Source: Micromonospora sp. CB01531 (lineage in GTDB: Bacteria > Actinomycetota > Actinomycetes > Mycobacteriales > Micromonosporaceae). Taken from it: a stretch of 64,000 nt of DNA. The notes beneath the pieces were generated by a model, which was not told the DNA's origin, ran no database searches, and saw only the letters and a list, made by a program, of their open reading frames with translations. Shown here piece after piece: positions 1 to 7,961 of the stretch. The position numbers and the translations under genes are program-made. Position 1 is the first letter of the stretch. Each line of letters starts with the position of its first letter. The DNA lies in the NCBI RefSeq assembly GCF_001905095.1, contig NZ_LWLS01000116.1, positions 1 to 64,000 on the forward strand. Reading direction: 5' to 3'.

Positions 1-278
1 GCCGGCGCTGCCGGCGCGGCGGCGGCCGGGGCGGCGCCGGCCAGCGCACCGGCGACGCTGCCACCGAAACCGAGCACCAGGGCGCCGACGGCGCCGGCCC
101 GGACCACGCCGCGCCGGGACACCTCGGCGTCAACCAGGTCCCCGAAGTACGGGTTGTCGGAAGCGTTCGGTACCGGGTGGTCGCAGGCGTTGCCGCAGCG
201 GTACAGACAGGTCATCGCATCACGGGAGCCGTGCCGGGTGGCGCCCAGCAGCGGGAGCAGCCGGGGACGGTCGCTCAT
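1..278 (-). CDS. PhoX-family alkaline phosphatase, N-terminal part
   Basis: Only the first 92 codons lie in the window. The N-terminus carries the Cys-rich pattern CLYRCGNACDHPVPN followed by YFGD, which I recognise from PhoX-type (DUF839) phosphatases, and then a twin-arginine signal with SRRGVVRAG and an alanine-rich hydrophobic stretch. The family is exported by Tat and releases phosphate from organic esters using calcium/iron cofactors. The ATG (276-278) has GGAGG nine bases upstream. It is divergent from the ECF sigma gene, so co-regulation is possible. The catalytic part is outside the window, so family assignment rests on the N-terminus alone. Confidence 0.75.
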   Translation of the reverse strand, partial: MSDRPRLLPLLGATRHGSRDAMTCLYRCGNACDHPVPNASDNPYFGDLVDAEVSRRGVVRAGAVGALVLGFGGSVAGALAGAAPAAAAPAAP

Positions 279-418
279 CGGAAGGTGCCTCCTGGGAAGA
301 CGTGGCTGGCGCGCCCGGGATCATCCGCGCGCGTACCGGCCGGACGCTGCCAGGGCGCGGTGAGCGGGTGTCGGCCGTAATGTGAACCACTCGTGAACAC
401 CTGCGGCGTGAGCTCGGC

Positions 419-446
419 TGAACCGAACGGCGTCACCACACGTATC
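419..446 (+). promoter_or_regulatory. Candidate ECF-type promoter of the sigma factor gene
   Basis: TGAACC (419-424) and CGTATC (441-446) are separated by 16 bases, resembling the GAAC-N16/17-CGT pattern of ECF promoters. The -10-like box ends five bases before the ATG at 452, so the transcript would be nearly leaderless. A second GTGAAC copy lies further upstream in the divergent intergenic region. This suggests autoregulation but is inferred from pattern only. Confidence 0.4.
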
Positions 447-451
447 CAGGA

Positions 452-1012
452 ATGAACGCACCACCGGACTCGTCGTACGGGAGCGAGGAGACCGCCATCA
501 GCGACCACGACGCCCAACTGCTGCGCGCCTTGCACGACGAGCATGCCGACGCGCTCTTCGCGCACGCCCTCCGGCTGGTGAACGGCGACCGGTCGCGCGC
601 CGAGGACCTGGTGCAGGAGACGCTGCTGCGGGCCTGGCGGCACCCGGAGTCGCTGGACCCAACCCGGGGGTCGGTGCGCGCCTGGCTGTTCACCACCGCC
701 CGGAACCTGGCCATCGACGCTTGGCGGCGCCGCTCCACCCGGGTCGGTGAGGTCTACACCGACGAGCTGCCCGAGCCGGTTGACACGGCGGACGAAACCG
801 AGCGCGCGGTGGAGGCGTGGACCGTGGCGGAAGCGCTGAACCGGCTGAGCCCCACTCATCGTGAAGTCCTGGTGGAGTGCTTCTACCAGGGGCGGTCGGT
901 GGCGGAGGCGGCCGCCCGGCTGGGCGTGCCGCCGGGCACGGTCAAGTCGCGTACGCACTACGCGCTGCGCTCACTCCGGTTGGTCCTGGCCGAGATGGGG
1001 GTGACCCGATGA
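452..1012 (+). CDS. ECF-subfamily RNA polymerase sigma factor
   Basis: A 186-residue sigma-70 protein with region 2 at about residues 25-95 (AEDLVQETLLRAWRH core, then WLFTTARNLAIDAWRRR) and region 4 at about 120-175 (LSPTHREVLVECFYQG, GVPPGTVKSRTHYALRSLR). It lacks regions 1 and 3, as ECF factors do. Its stop overlaps the start of the next gene (ATGA), a zinc-finger anti-sigma factor, giving the usual sigma/anti-sigma operon resembling SigK/SigL pairs. The divergent PhoX-type phosphatase is a candidate target. The ATG at 452 follows a promoter-like element closely; a later start cannot be excluded. Confidence 0.9.
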   Translation: MNAPPDSSYGSEETAISDHDAQLLRALHDEHADALFAHALRLVNGDRSRAEDLVQETLLRAWRHPESLDPTRGSVRAWLFTTARNLAIDAWRRRSTRVGEVYTDELPEPVDTADETERAVEAWTVAEALNRLSPTHREVLVECFYQGRSVAEAAARLGVPPGTVKSRTHYALRSLRLVLAEMGVTR

Positions 1013-1695
1013 GCCGCTGCGAGTTCGCGTACGACGACGGCGCGTACGTACTGGGGGCCCTCGCCCCCGCGGAGCGGGCCGCCTACGAGCGGCACCTGGC
1101 CGGCTGCGCGGCCTGCCGGGAGGCGGTGGCCGAGATCGCGGTGCTACCCGGCCTGCTGGGGCGGCTCGACCCGGCCGGGCTGGAGCAGTTCCTGCCGTCG
1201 GCGTCGGAGACCTCCCGACTGCCCGCGCTGCTCGACGCCGCCTGGGAACAGCGGCGCCGCGAACGGTCCCGGGCGCGCCGGCGGTACGCGCTGAGCGGGC
1301 TCGCCGCGGCCGTGCTGGCCGTGCTGGCGGGCGTCGGGGTGAGCCTGGTCCGCCCGGCCACCCCGCCGGCGCCGCAGGTGGCCCTCGCCGCGATGCGGCC
1401 GGTCGCCGGCCCGGTCCCGCTGCACGCCGAGGTCGGGCTGACCGACAAGAAGTGGGGCACCGAGGTCACCCTGCGCTGCGGGTACGACCAGCGGACGGGT
1501 CACCGGGAGGCGTACACCTTCCGGCTGGTGGCGCACGGCCCGGACGGCGCGACGGAGCAGGTTGCCACCTGGCTGGCCGCTCCCGGGGACGACCTCCGCA
1601 TGGTCGGCGCCACCCACTTCACCCACGGCGAATTGGTCCGCCTCGAACTGCTGCGCGCCGACGGCACCCCCGTCCTCGCCTACGACTTCCGCTGA
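1009..1695 (+). CDS. Membrane-anchored zinc-finger anti-sigma factor
   Basis: This 228-residue protein starts at the ATG overlapping the sigma gene stop. Its N-terminal cytoplasmic part has the HxxxCxxC signature of zinc-binding anti-sigma domains (RHLAGCAACRE, about residues 27-37). A single hydrophobic segment lies at about residues 93-116 (LAAAVLAVLAGVGVSLV core), followed by a C-terminal domain of about 110 residues that would be outside the cell. The role inferred is to hold the upstream ECF factor inactive until an envelope or redox signal arrives. The C-terminal half resembles the RskA-type extracytoplasmic domain only loosely. Confidence 0.85.
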   Translation: MSRCEFAYDDGAYVLGALAPAERAAYERHLAGCAACREAVAEIAVLPGLLGRLDPAGLEQFLPSASETSRLPALLDAAWEQRRRERSRARRRYALSGLAAAVLAVLAGVGVSLVRPATPPAPQVALAAMRPVAGPVPLHAEVGLTDKKWGTEVTLRCGYDQRTGHREAYTFRLVAHGPDGATEQVATWLAAPGDDLRMVGATHFTHGELVRLELLRADGTPVLAYDFR

Positions 1696-1702
1696 GGAGC
1701 GG

Positions 1703-2629
1703 TCAGCGGGTCACGGCCGGAACCGGGGTGGCGGCGGCGCGGGCCTCGGCCCGGGTTCGGCGGGCGTTGTGGTAGGCGTCCGTGGTGAAGATGATCAGGG
1801 CGAGCCAGACCAGGGCGAAGCCGGCCAGCCGGGCCGGCGGCATCGGCTCGTGGTAGATCAGCACCCCGCAGCCGAGCTGGAGGATCGGGCCGACGTACTG
1901 CAGCATGCCGAGGGTGGACAGCGGCAGCCGGTTCGCCGCCCCGGCGAAGAGCAGCAGCGGGATCGCGGTGGCCGCGCCGGCCAGCACCAGCAGCAGGGTG
2001 TGCGCGGCCGACACGTGCCCGAACGTCGCCGCGCCACGGTGGATCAGCCAGCCCAGGTACGCCAGCGCGGGCAGCGCCAGCACCGCCGACTCGACGAAGA
2101 GTCCCTCCGCGGCGGGCAGCGCCAGCCGCTTCTTGACCAGGCCGTACCCGGCGAAGCTGAAGGCCAGGACGAGCGCCAGGTAGGGCAGCCGGCCGTAGTC
2201 GACGGTGAGCACCGCCACCGCGAGGCCGCCCACCCCGAGCGCGACCCACTGTGCCGGGCGCAGCCGCTCGCGCAGCAGGAAGACCCCGATAAGCACGATG
2301 ACCAGCGGGTTGATGAAGTAGCCGAGGGCGGTCTCCACCACCCGGTCGGAGTTCACCCCGTAGATGAAGGTGCCCCAGTTGACCGCGATCAGCGCGGCGG
2401 CGGTGCCGATGCCGGCGAGTGCCCGGGGCCGGCGGGCCAGCGCCCGCAGGAAGCCGATGTTGCGCAGCGCGGCCAGCAGCAGGGCCACGAAGACCACCGA
2501 CCAGACGATCCGATGCGCGAGGATCTCCATCGGACCAGCCGGCCGGAGCAGCTTCAGGTAGATCGGGAAGAAGCCCCAGATCAGGTACGCGCCGAAGCCG
2601 AACAGGTAGCCGAGGCGGGTCTGGTTCAC
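1703..2629 (-). CDS. rarD: RarD/EamA-type drug-metabolite transporter
   Basis: A 308-residue integral membrane protein with about ten hydrophobic helices. The early GYLFGFGAYLIWGFFPIY and ILAHRIVWS segments and the mid-protein TALGYFINPL are typical of the RarD branch of EamA permeases. The substrate is unknown; the family name comes from chloramphenicol sensitivity, not a proven transport reaction. I chose GTG 2627-2629 because it overlaps the stop of the upstream acetyltransferase (GTGA) and has GGAGG just before it; a longer form would run through that gene. It converges with the anti-sigma gene, leaving seven bases between stops. Confidence 0.85.
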   Translation of the reverse strand: MNQTRLGYLFGFGAYLIWGFFPIYLKLLRPAGPMEILAHRIVWSVVFVALLLAALRNIGFLRALARRPRALAGIGTAAALIAVNWGTFIYGVNSDRVVETALGYFINPLVIVLIGVFLLRERLRPAQWVALGVGGLAVAVLTVDYGRLPYLALVLAFSFAGYGLVKKRLALPAAEGLFVESAVLALPALAYLGWLIHRGAATFGHVSAAHTLLLVLAGAATAIPLLLFAGAANRLPLSTLGMLQYVGPILQLGCGVLIYHEPMPPARLAGFALVWLALIIFTTDAYHNARRTRAEARAAATPVPAVTR

Positions 2630-3114
2630 GCCTCCACCGTAAGTGGTGAAGCCGTGCCTTGGTCCTTTCCGGTGACCTGGCTCACCGGCGGTGCCCACTT
2701 CATCCAGAGGTCGGGCTCGACCGGGACGAAGCCGATCTTCGCGTAAACCCCGTGCGCGTCCGCGGTGGCCAGCACGATCCGGCGTACGCCCAGCTCGGTC
2801 AGGTGGTCGCGGACCGCCCCGGCCAGCCAGGTGCCCAGCCCCCGGCCGCGCTCGGCCGGGTCCACGTAGACGTCGCAGAGCCAGGCGAAGGTGGCCCGGT
2901 CGGTGACCACCCGGGCCACGGCCACCTGCTGCCCGTCGCCGGGGCGGTAGACACCGAAACCGAGCGAGCCGGCGAAGGCCCGCTCGACCGTGTCCCGCTC
3001 GCGCCCGAGCGCCCAGTACGCGTCGGTGGAGAGCCAGTGGTGCACCCGGTCGAGGTCGAGCCGGGTCGGATCGGTGCTGAGGTGGTAGCCGTCAGGGCGG
3101 GTCAGGGCGAACAC
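2626..3114 (-). CDS. GNAT-family N-acetyltransferase
   Basis: A 162-residue protein with the GNAT fold. Strand 4 and the acetyl-CoA loop are visible as CDVYVDPAERGRGLGTWL (the R-G-x-G-L pyrophosphate loop) at about residues 75-92, followed by VLATADAHGVYAKIGFVP, the usual C-terminal strand and helix. The acceptor substrate is unknown. The start is taken as GTG 3112-3114; upstream in-frame codons add a poorly conserved-looking leader. It is translationally coupled to the RarD gene downstream. Confidence 0.85.
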   Translation of the reverse strand: MFALTRPDGYHLSTDPTRLDLDRVHHWLSTDAYWALGRERDTVERAFAGSLGFGVYRPGDGQQVAVARVVTDRATFAWLCDVYVDPAERGRGLGTWLAGAVRDHLTELGVRRIVLATADAHGVYAKIGFVPVEPDLWMKWAPPVSQVTGKDQGTASPLTVEA

Positions 3115-3157
3115 GCCTGCCACGCTAGGCCCTGTCCATCCGCCTCTCACCAGCCAA

Positions 3158-3190
3158 TTCCCGCCCACTGGCCTGGCCGGTGGGCGGGAA
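3158..3190 (-). terminator. Hairpin terminator after the small membrane protein gene
   Basis: An inverted repeat with 11-base arms (TTCCCGCCCAC / GTGGGCGGGAA) lies 18 bases past the stop of the gene at 3208-3594. Confidence 0.6.
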
Positions 3191-3207
3191 CCGACGGGTG
3201 CGGAGGA

Positions 3208-3594
3208 TCAGTCGCGGTCGAGGATGGCGCCGAGGATCCAGGTCACGATGCCGACGAAGAGCGCGCCCAGCACCGCGGCCGGCCAGAAGCCGTCCACGTG
3301 GAAGGGCAGCCCGGCCTGACCGGCGATCCAGCTCGTGAGCAGGAAGAGCAGGCCGTTCACCACCAGCGCGATCAGGCCGAGGGTCAGCAGGTAGAAGCCG
3401 CAACCGACGGTCTTGATGATCGGCTGGAGCACGGCATTGACCACCCCGAAGATCGCCGCGACCAGCACCAGCGTGATCACCTTGTCGGTGACCGACTCGG
3501 TGTTCAGCGTGATGCCCGGGATGAGTAGCGCGGCCAGCCAGAAGGCGACCGCCGTGGTGGCCAGCCGGATCAGAAGACCCTTCAGAAAATCCAT
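3208..3594 (-). CDS. Small membrane protein, phage-holin-4_2 superfamily
   Basis: A 128-residue protein of four hydrophobic helices (about residues 10-27, 38-60, 68-90 and 105-125), with GLLIRLATTAVAFWLAALLI at the start and a charged C-terminal DRD. Length and pattern match the widespread DUF/PF04020 family named after holins. In actinomycetes this family is chromosomal and not linked to lysis; its function is unknown. The ATG at 3592-3594 is the natural start. It stands alone with its own terminator and is not part of a phage region. Confidence 0.8.
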   Translation of the reverse strand: MDFLKGLLIRLATTAVAFWLAALLIPGITLNTESVTDKVITLVLVAAIFGVVNAVLQPIIKTVGCGFYLLTLGLIALVVNGLLFLLTSWIAGQAGLPFHVDGFWPAAVLGALFVGIVTWILGAILDRD

Positions 3595-3659
3595 GGCCGG
3601 GATCGTGCCACGGTCCGTCCACCTGGGGAACCCGGGAAGATCGACGAATCGCGGCCGGC

Positions 3660-5486
3660 TCAGCGGCATACCGGACGACCGACCAGTTGCGACTCGATCG
3701 GCGTGGGCGAGAGCAGCGCCCAGCGCAACGCCCGTCGGTTCACCACAGCGACCATGTCGTCGTGGATCCGGGTCAGCCACTCCGCCGAGCCGCCCAGGCC
3801 GAGGGCCGTGCCGGCCAGCGCCGCCTCCGCCGGGTCGAGCGGTTGCAGGATCGCCAGGTCGGCGCGGGCCAATGCCGCCGAGTCCGCCGGGGTGAGTTCG
3901 TCCCGGACCACCAGGACGGACCGCCAGGGCGCCTCCGGCCCGGCCTCGGGCGACACCGGCGCGGCGTCGACCACCAGCAACAACGGTTGCAACGGCGAAC
4001 CCGGCGCGCCGCCCACCGGCCGTCTGGGCGGGATCAGCGGCACCGCCCCGCCCACGCCCCGCACGAACGGCTCCCACACCCGGGGGTGGGCGGTCTGCAC
4101 CACCACCCTGGCGCCCAGCGCCAGCGCGCGCAGCGCGATGAGCTGTGCGGCGCGTACCCCGCCGACCAGCAGCAGCCGGGTCGCTCCGGGCCGGAACAGG
4201 CGCACCGTCACCGCCCCGCCGCGCCGGTTGGTGCCCACCATCAGTCCCGACTCGCCGAGGGAGAGTTCCAGGCCGGCCGGGGCCGGGGCGGTGCTGGCCG
4301 GGGCCGCCCCGAACGGCAGGGTGGCGGCCAGTCCGACCAGGTGCTCGCCGTCGAGCCGCCGGACGTCCGCGCCGAGATCCCCGGCCAGCCGGCGCAGCGC
4401 CCGCTCGGCGGCCGACAGTTCCGCGGCGCTCCAGGCGGCCAGCCGTACGGTTAGCCCCGCCGGCACCGGTGCGGAGTCGGTTCGCGGCCCGACGCAGAGC
4501 GACACGGTGGTGGCCGTGGCCGGCAGCGCCAGCAGCCGCGACACCAGGCCGCGGGCCGCGTCGGTTTGCGGGTCCGGCCAGCGCCGCAGCCGCCAGGTGG
4601 CCTGCGCCAGCCCGCCTGCCGTCACCGTTGGCCAGCTTTCCCGGACCGGCGCCCCGACGTGGTGGGCCAGTTCGGCGACCACCCGGAGCGCCGCCGGCCC
4701 GCCCAGCGGGCGGCCGGTCAGTGGGCCGAGGCGGCGGACGATCCGGCGGACCGTGCCGGACAGGGTGCGCCGCAGTTCCTCGTCCGACCAGCCGTCGACG
4801 CGCAGCACCCGGACGGCGAGCACCGCCCGGGTCCGGCCCGCCAGCCGCCCGTCGGTGAGCTGCCGGTACGACGTCCCGGCTGTGCCGGCCCCGGCGGCCG
4901 GGGCCGGGGCGGGTGACGCGGCGAGCAGGAGCTGGATCCGGACCGGCGGGCCCTCCGGGCCGATGGGGGCAGCAGGGACAGCGGCGCGGGGAGGGCTTGC
5001 GGGCCGTCGCCGAGCAGGTCACCGGGGTCGCCGATCTCCAGCAGCGCGGTCATCCCCGGCGGCGTCGTCCAGCACGGCGGCCGGGCCGCAGGCCAGTTCG
5101 GTCGCGCGTACCGTCGTACCGGGCGCGACGAGCTCCACCAGCGCCGCCGGACCGGCCGCCGCCGGCAGGGCGCGCCGCCGGGTCAGGTGCCCCAGACCCG
5201 CCAGCAGCCACTCGTAGAGCCGCCGGCCACGGAACCGCACCCATGCGGCGGGGAGCAGCAGCGTGGCCAGCAGCAGGGCGGCAGCGGTCACCGCCATCCC
5301 CCGGCCGACGGCCGCGACCAGCGCCGCCACCGCGATCAGTGCCGCCACCACCTGCCCGGCCCGTACGGCCGGCACCGTCCACTGTGCCGCACTGGCGGTC
5401 ACGGGCGCGGCCGTCCGGTGGAGGCCGCCGTCACCGGGCCGCCTGGTTCGCGGGGCTCTCAGATTCGGCTCACTCCTCGCGCTCAC
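3660..5486 (-). pseudogene. eccE: Type VII secretion protein EccE, interrupted by two compensating indels
   Basis: The N-terminal part (5486 to about 5050) has two membrane helices (VVAALIAVAALVAAVG and TAAALLLATLLLPAAWV) and starts at GTG 5484-5486 with GGAGGGG upstream. The C-terminal part (about 4970 to 3660) has EccE-like features such as SYRQLTDGRLAGRTRAVLA and a terminal WALLSPTPIESQLVG. Both parts are in the same frame but a TGA at 5019-5021 lies between. The missing link, TALLEIGDPGDLLGD, is encoded in another frame between roughly 5053 and 4970. One surplus G in a GGGG run near 5052 and one missing C in a CCCCC run near 4967 would explain it. EccE is part of the membrane core of the ESX secretion machine. 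Either sequencing errors or a real lesion; uninterrupted length would be 608 residues. Confidence 0.7.
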
Positions 5487-5710
5487 GGTTCCCCTCCGCC
5501 TGGTCGCCGGGTGACGGTGGCGTGGCTCATCGTAAGGGCAGCGTTGTTCACAGGGGAGCCCGACGGGGTAGCAGAACCGCAGTCGGGCGGCTACCGTCTG
5601 TGACGAGTTCCGCCGAGCGCGCGCCGTCTCCCGCCCCACCACTCCGGCTCTCGCGCTCCGGCGAGTCCACGGTGGTCGTTCCAGCGGCCAGCCACGACCG
5701 AGGAAACGAG

Positions 5711-6040
5711 GTGACGTTCGGGGTGTCCCAGACCCAGGCAGAAGCCGCGGTGATGCAGCAGACCGCCGCGACGTTCGAGCAGGTGGACCAGTCGTTGCAG
5801 ACCATGCTGAGCGGCCTGATGGCCGAGCTGGAGGTGTTGCAGCAGGCCTGGCGGGGCGCCGGTGGGCGTTCCTTCGAGCAGGTCAAGCAGCAGTGGGCGC
5901 AGGACCAGGCGGCGCTGCAGCGGGCCCTGCGGGAGACCGCGATCGCGATCCGCACCGCCGGCCAGCAGTACGACGTCTCCGACACCGAGGCCGCCGGTCG
6001 GGTGGCCGGCACCCACCGCGGCATCCAGCTGCCGCTCTGA
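5711..6040 (+). CDS. WXG100-family secreted protein (ESAT-6-like)
   Basis: A 109-residue helical protein with a helix-turn-helix hairpin centred on LQQAWRGAGGRSFEQ, the W-x-G motif of WXG100 proteins. Such proteins form dimers with a neighbouring partner and are exported by the type VII system. A C-terminal YDVSDTEAAG fits the Y-x3-D/E export signal. The start is GTG 5711-5713 with an AGGAAACGAG leader. The second WXG100 gene follows 18 bases later, the expected EsxA/EsxB-like pair. Confidence 0.85.
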   Translation: MTFGVSQTQAEAAVMQQTAATFEQVDQSLQTMLSGLMAELEVLQQAWRGAGGRSFEQVKQQWAQDQAALQRALRETAIAIRTAGQQYDVSDTEAAGRVAGTHRGIQLPL

Positions 6041-6058
6041 CGAGGAAGGACCGATCTC

Positions 6059-6352
6059 ATGGATCACGGTGTGCTGGTCGTCAACTTCGCCGCGTTGCAG
6101 CAGGCGAGCGGGGACATCCAGAAGGCGCTGAACACCCTCGACAGCCAGCTCGGCCAGCTCGAACGGGATGCCGCGCCGCTGGTGGCGAGCTGGACCGGTG
6201 AGGCCCGCCAGGCGTACGAGCAGCGGCAGGCGCGGTGGCGGGCCGCCTCGCAGGATCTCCAGGCCATGCTGCGCGACATCAAGCTGGCGGTGGAGGAATC
6301 CGCGACCGACTACCTCGACACCGAGAAGCGGAACGTCAACCTGTTCCAGTAG
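6059..6352 (+). CDS. WXG100-family secreted protein, second of pair
   Basis: A 97-residue helical protein with the hairpin motif VASWTGEARQAYEQRQ at mid-length (W-T-G). The C-terminus carries YLDTE, resembling the Y-x3-D/E secretion signal. It is preceded by GAGGAAGGA and lies just downstream of the other WXG100 gene, so the two probably make a heterodimer. mycP lies convergently on the other side. Confidence 0.88.
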   Translation: MDHGVLVVNFAALQQASGDIQKALNTLDSQLGQLERDAAPLVASWTGEARQAYEQRQARWRAASQDLQAMLRDIKLAVEESATDYLDTEKRNVNLFQ

Positions 6353-6367
6353 TCGTCGCCGTCCGCG

Positions 6368-6451
6368 CCGCCAAGATCCGCACAACCTCCCGGATGGTGT
6401 GCCCGTGCTCAGCCGGTCGCAGCTTCCCTGAAGTTGTGCGGGTCTTGGCGG
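6368..6451. repeat. Long intergenic inverted repeat between convergent genes
   Basis: Arms at 6368-6388 and 6431-6451 (CCGCCAAGATCCGCACAACCT and its partner) match at 19 of 21 positions with a 42-base loop. It sits between the stops of the WXG100 gene and mycP and could end transcription from both sides. The arm sequence looks like a dispersed intergenic repeat rather than a simple terminator. Confidence 0.65.
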
Positions 6452-6474
6452 CTGGCGTGCGGCGACCGGGTGGG

Positions 6475-7809
6475 TCAGCTCGGGTCGGCGGGGCGCCAGC
6501 GGCGCCGGGCGCCCCGGGGCACCACCACGGCGAGCAACACCACTGCCGTCGCCGCCGCTCCGATCGCGCCGGCCACCAGCAGCGCCCGCTGTCGGGCCGT
6601 CGCCCGGCGGGCCCGCTGTGCCGCCGCGGCCGGGTCCGGCCGGTCGACCGCCAGCGCCGCGCCCCGAGCCGGGCGGGCCGCCACCGGCCCGGGTGACTCG
6701 GTGACCGCCCGGTACGGGTTGAGCACCCCAGCACCGTAGCCGTCTCCGCGCCCCGGGGCCGGGTCGGCGGTCGCCACCAGCCGCCGGGCCACGTCCACCG
6801 CGCTCAGTTCCGGGCGGTACTGCCGCAGCAGTGCCGCCGTCGCGGCCACGAACGGCGTGGCGTAGCTGGTTCCCTCCGCCCGGTGGTGCCCCTGACCGGG
6901 CGCCGCCATCAGCACGTCACCGCCGGGTGCGACGAGGTCCACGTACGGGCCGGTCTGGGAGAAGGGCGCCTGGCTTCCGTCCGCCCCGATCGCGCCCACC
7001 CCGAGCACCCCGTCGTACGCGGCCGGGTACGGCCGCGGGTCGCCGCCCTCGTGCAGGTTGCCGGCGGCGGCCACCACGACGACGTCGCGGCGCACCGCGT
7101 AGGCGATCGCGGAGCGGACGGCGGGATGGTCCGCGTACAGCACGACGGAGAGGTTAAGCACGTCGGCGTCGTGGTCGACCGCCCAGCGGATGGCCCGGGC
7201 GAACTCGGCCCCGCCGACCGTACGCCCCGACTCCCGACCCTCGACGACCTGCTGTTCGCTGACCCGTACCGGCAGGATGCGCGCGCCCGGCGCGAGTCCC
7301 CGGAACGCCACGCCCGGGCGGGGCGCCGCGGCAATGATGCTCGCCACGCCGGTGCCGTGCCCGGCGCAGTCCCGCCTGCCGTCGCCGCCGGGGTCCAAAA
7401 AGTCGGTGCCGGCGAGCACCCGTCCGGCGAGCTGCGGGTGGGTCCGGTCCACTCCAGAGTCGACCACCGCGACGAGCACCCCGGCGCCGGTCGCGAGCGG
7501 CTCGAAGCGGTCCGGCGCGTACCGCTGTTGCGGCCACGGCTGGTCGGCCACCGGGCGGGCCGGCGCGGGCGGCGTGGCGCAGCCCTGTGGCGCGCGCGCC
7601 ACGGGCCCGGCGGCGAACGCGGGTCGCCGCGCGGTGACGGGAACGGTCGGTGCGGCGGCGGCGACGGCGGGTAGCGGTGCGGTGGCGGAAAAGGCCGGCG
7701 GCGCAGCCGCGGAGGCGGGTGGTGGCGCGGTGCCGAAGACGGCCGGCGGCACGGCGGCGAGAAGGGCCGCAAGGGCGGCCAGGGGCGGGCGCGTGACGGG
7801 CCGGGACAT
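6475..7809 (-). CDS. mycP: Mycosin, type VII secretion-associated subtilisin protease
   Basis: A 444-residue S8 serine protease. A signal peptide and alanine/proline-rich leader come first. The catalytic triad is visible as VAVVDSGVDRTHP (Asp), DCAGHGTGVASI (His) and GTSYATPFVAAT (Ser). A C-terminal helix (ALLVAGAIGAAATAVVLLAVVV) and basic tail anchor it in the membrane, as in MycP proteins. Mycosins are required for ESX secretion and process some substrates outside the membrane. The ATG at 7807-7809 follows GGAGG by six bases. It faces the WXG100 pair and is divergent from the SseB-domain gene. Confidence 0.92.
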   Translation of the reverse strand: MSRPVTRPPLAALAALLAAVPPAVFGTAPPPASAAAPPAFSATAPLPAVAAAAPTVPVTARRPAFAAGPVARAPQGCATPPAPARPVADQPWPQQRYAPDRFEPLATGAGVLVAVVDSGVDRTHPQLAGRVLAGTDFLDPGGDGRRDCAGHGTGVASIIAAAPRPGVAFRGLAPGARILPVRVSEQQVVEGRESGRTVGGAEFARAIRWAVDHDADVLNLSVVLYADHPAVRSAIAYAVRRDVVVVAAAGNLHEGGDPRPYPAAYDGVLGVGAIGADGSQAPFSQTGPYVDLVAPGGDVLMAAPGQGHHRAEGTSYATPFVAATAALLRQYRPELSAVDVARRLVATADPAPGRGDGYGAGVLNPYRAVTESPGPVAARPARGAALAVDRPDPAAAAQRARRATARQRALLVAGAIGAAATAVVLLAVVVPRGARRRWRPADPS

Positions 7810-7961
7810 CGACCGCCTCCGTATCGTGTCGGCTCCGGAACGGGATGTTAGCGCCTCGCTCGTGGTCCGGCGGACCGCCGACGGCCAGCCATTGTGATCT
7901 TGTTACCACCTTGTAGGTTGTAGGCGATGCCTATGGCCTGTTCGCGGGAGGAGAGGTGGCC

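Noticed and set aside
3208..3594. Holin of a prophage
   Set aside because: The family name is historical; no phage genes surround it.
5019..5021. TGA in eccE as a selenocysteine codon
   Set aside because: The EccE-like sequence continues in a different frame on both sides, so indels explain it better; no selenocysteine element is seen.
3208..5022. 604-codon open frame spanning eccE and the small membrane protein
   Set aside because: Most of it is Arg/Gly/Ala-rich out-of-frame translation of eccE; only its last 128 codons are the real membrane protein.
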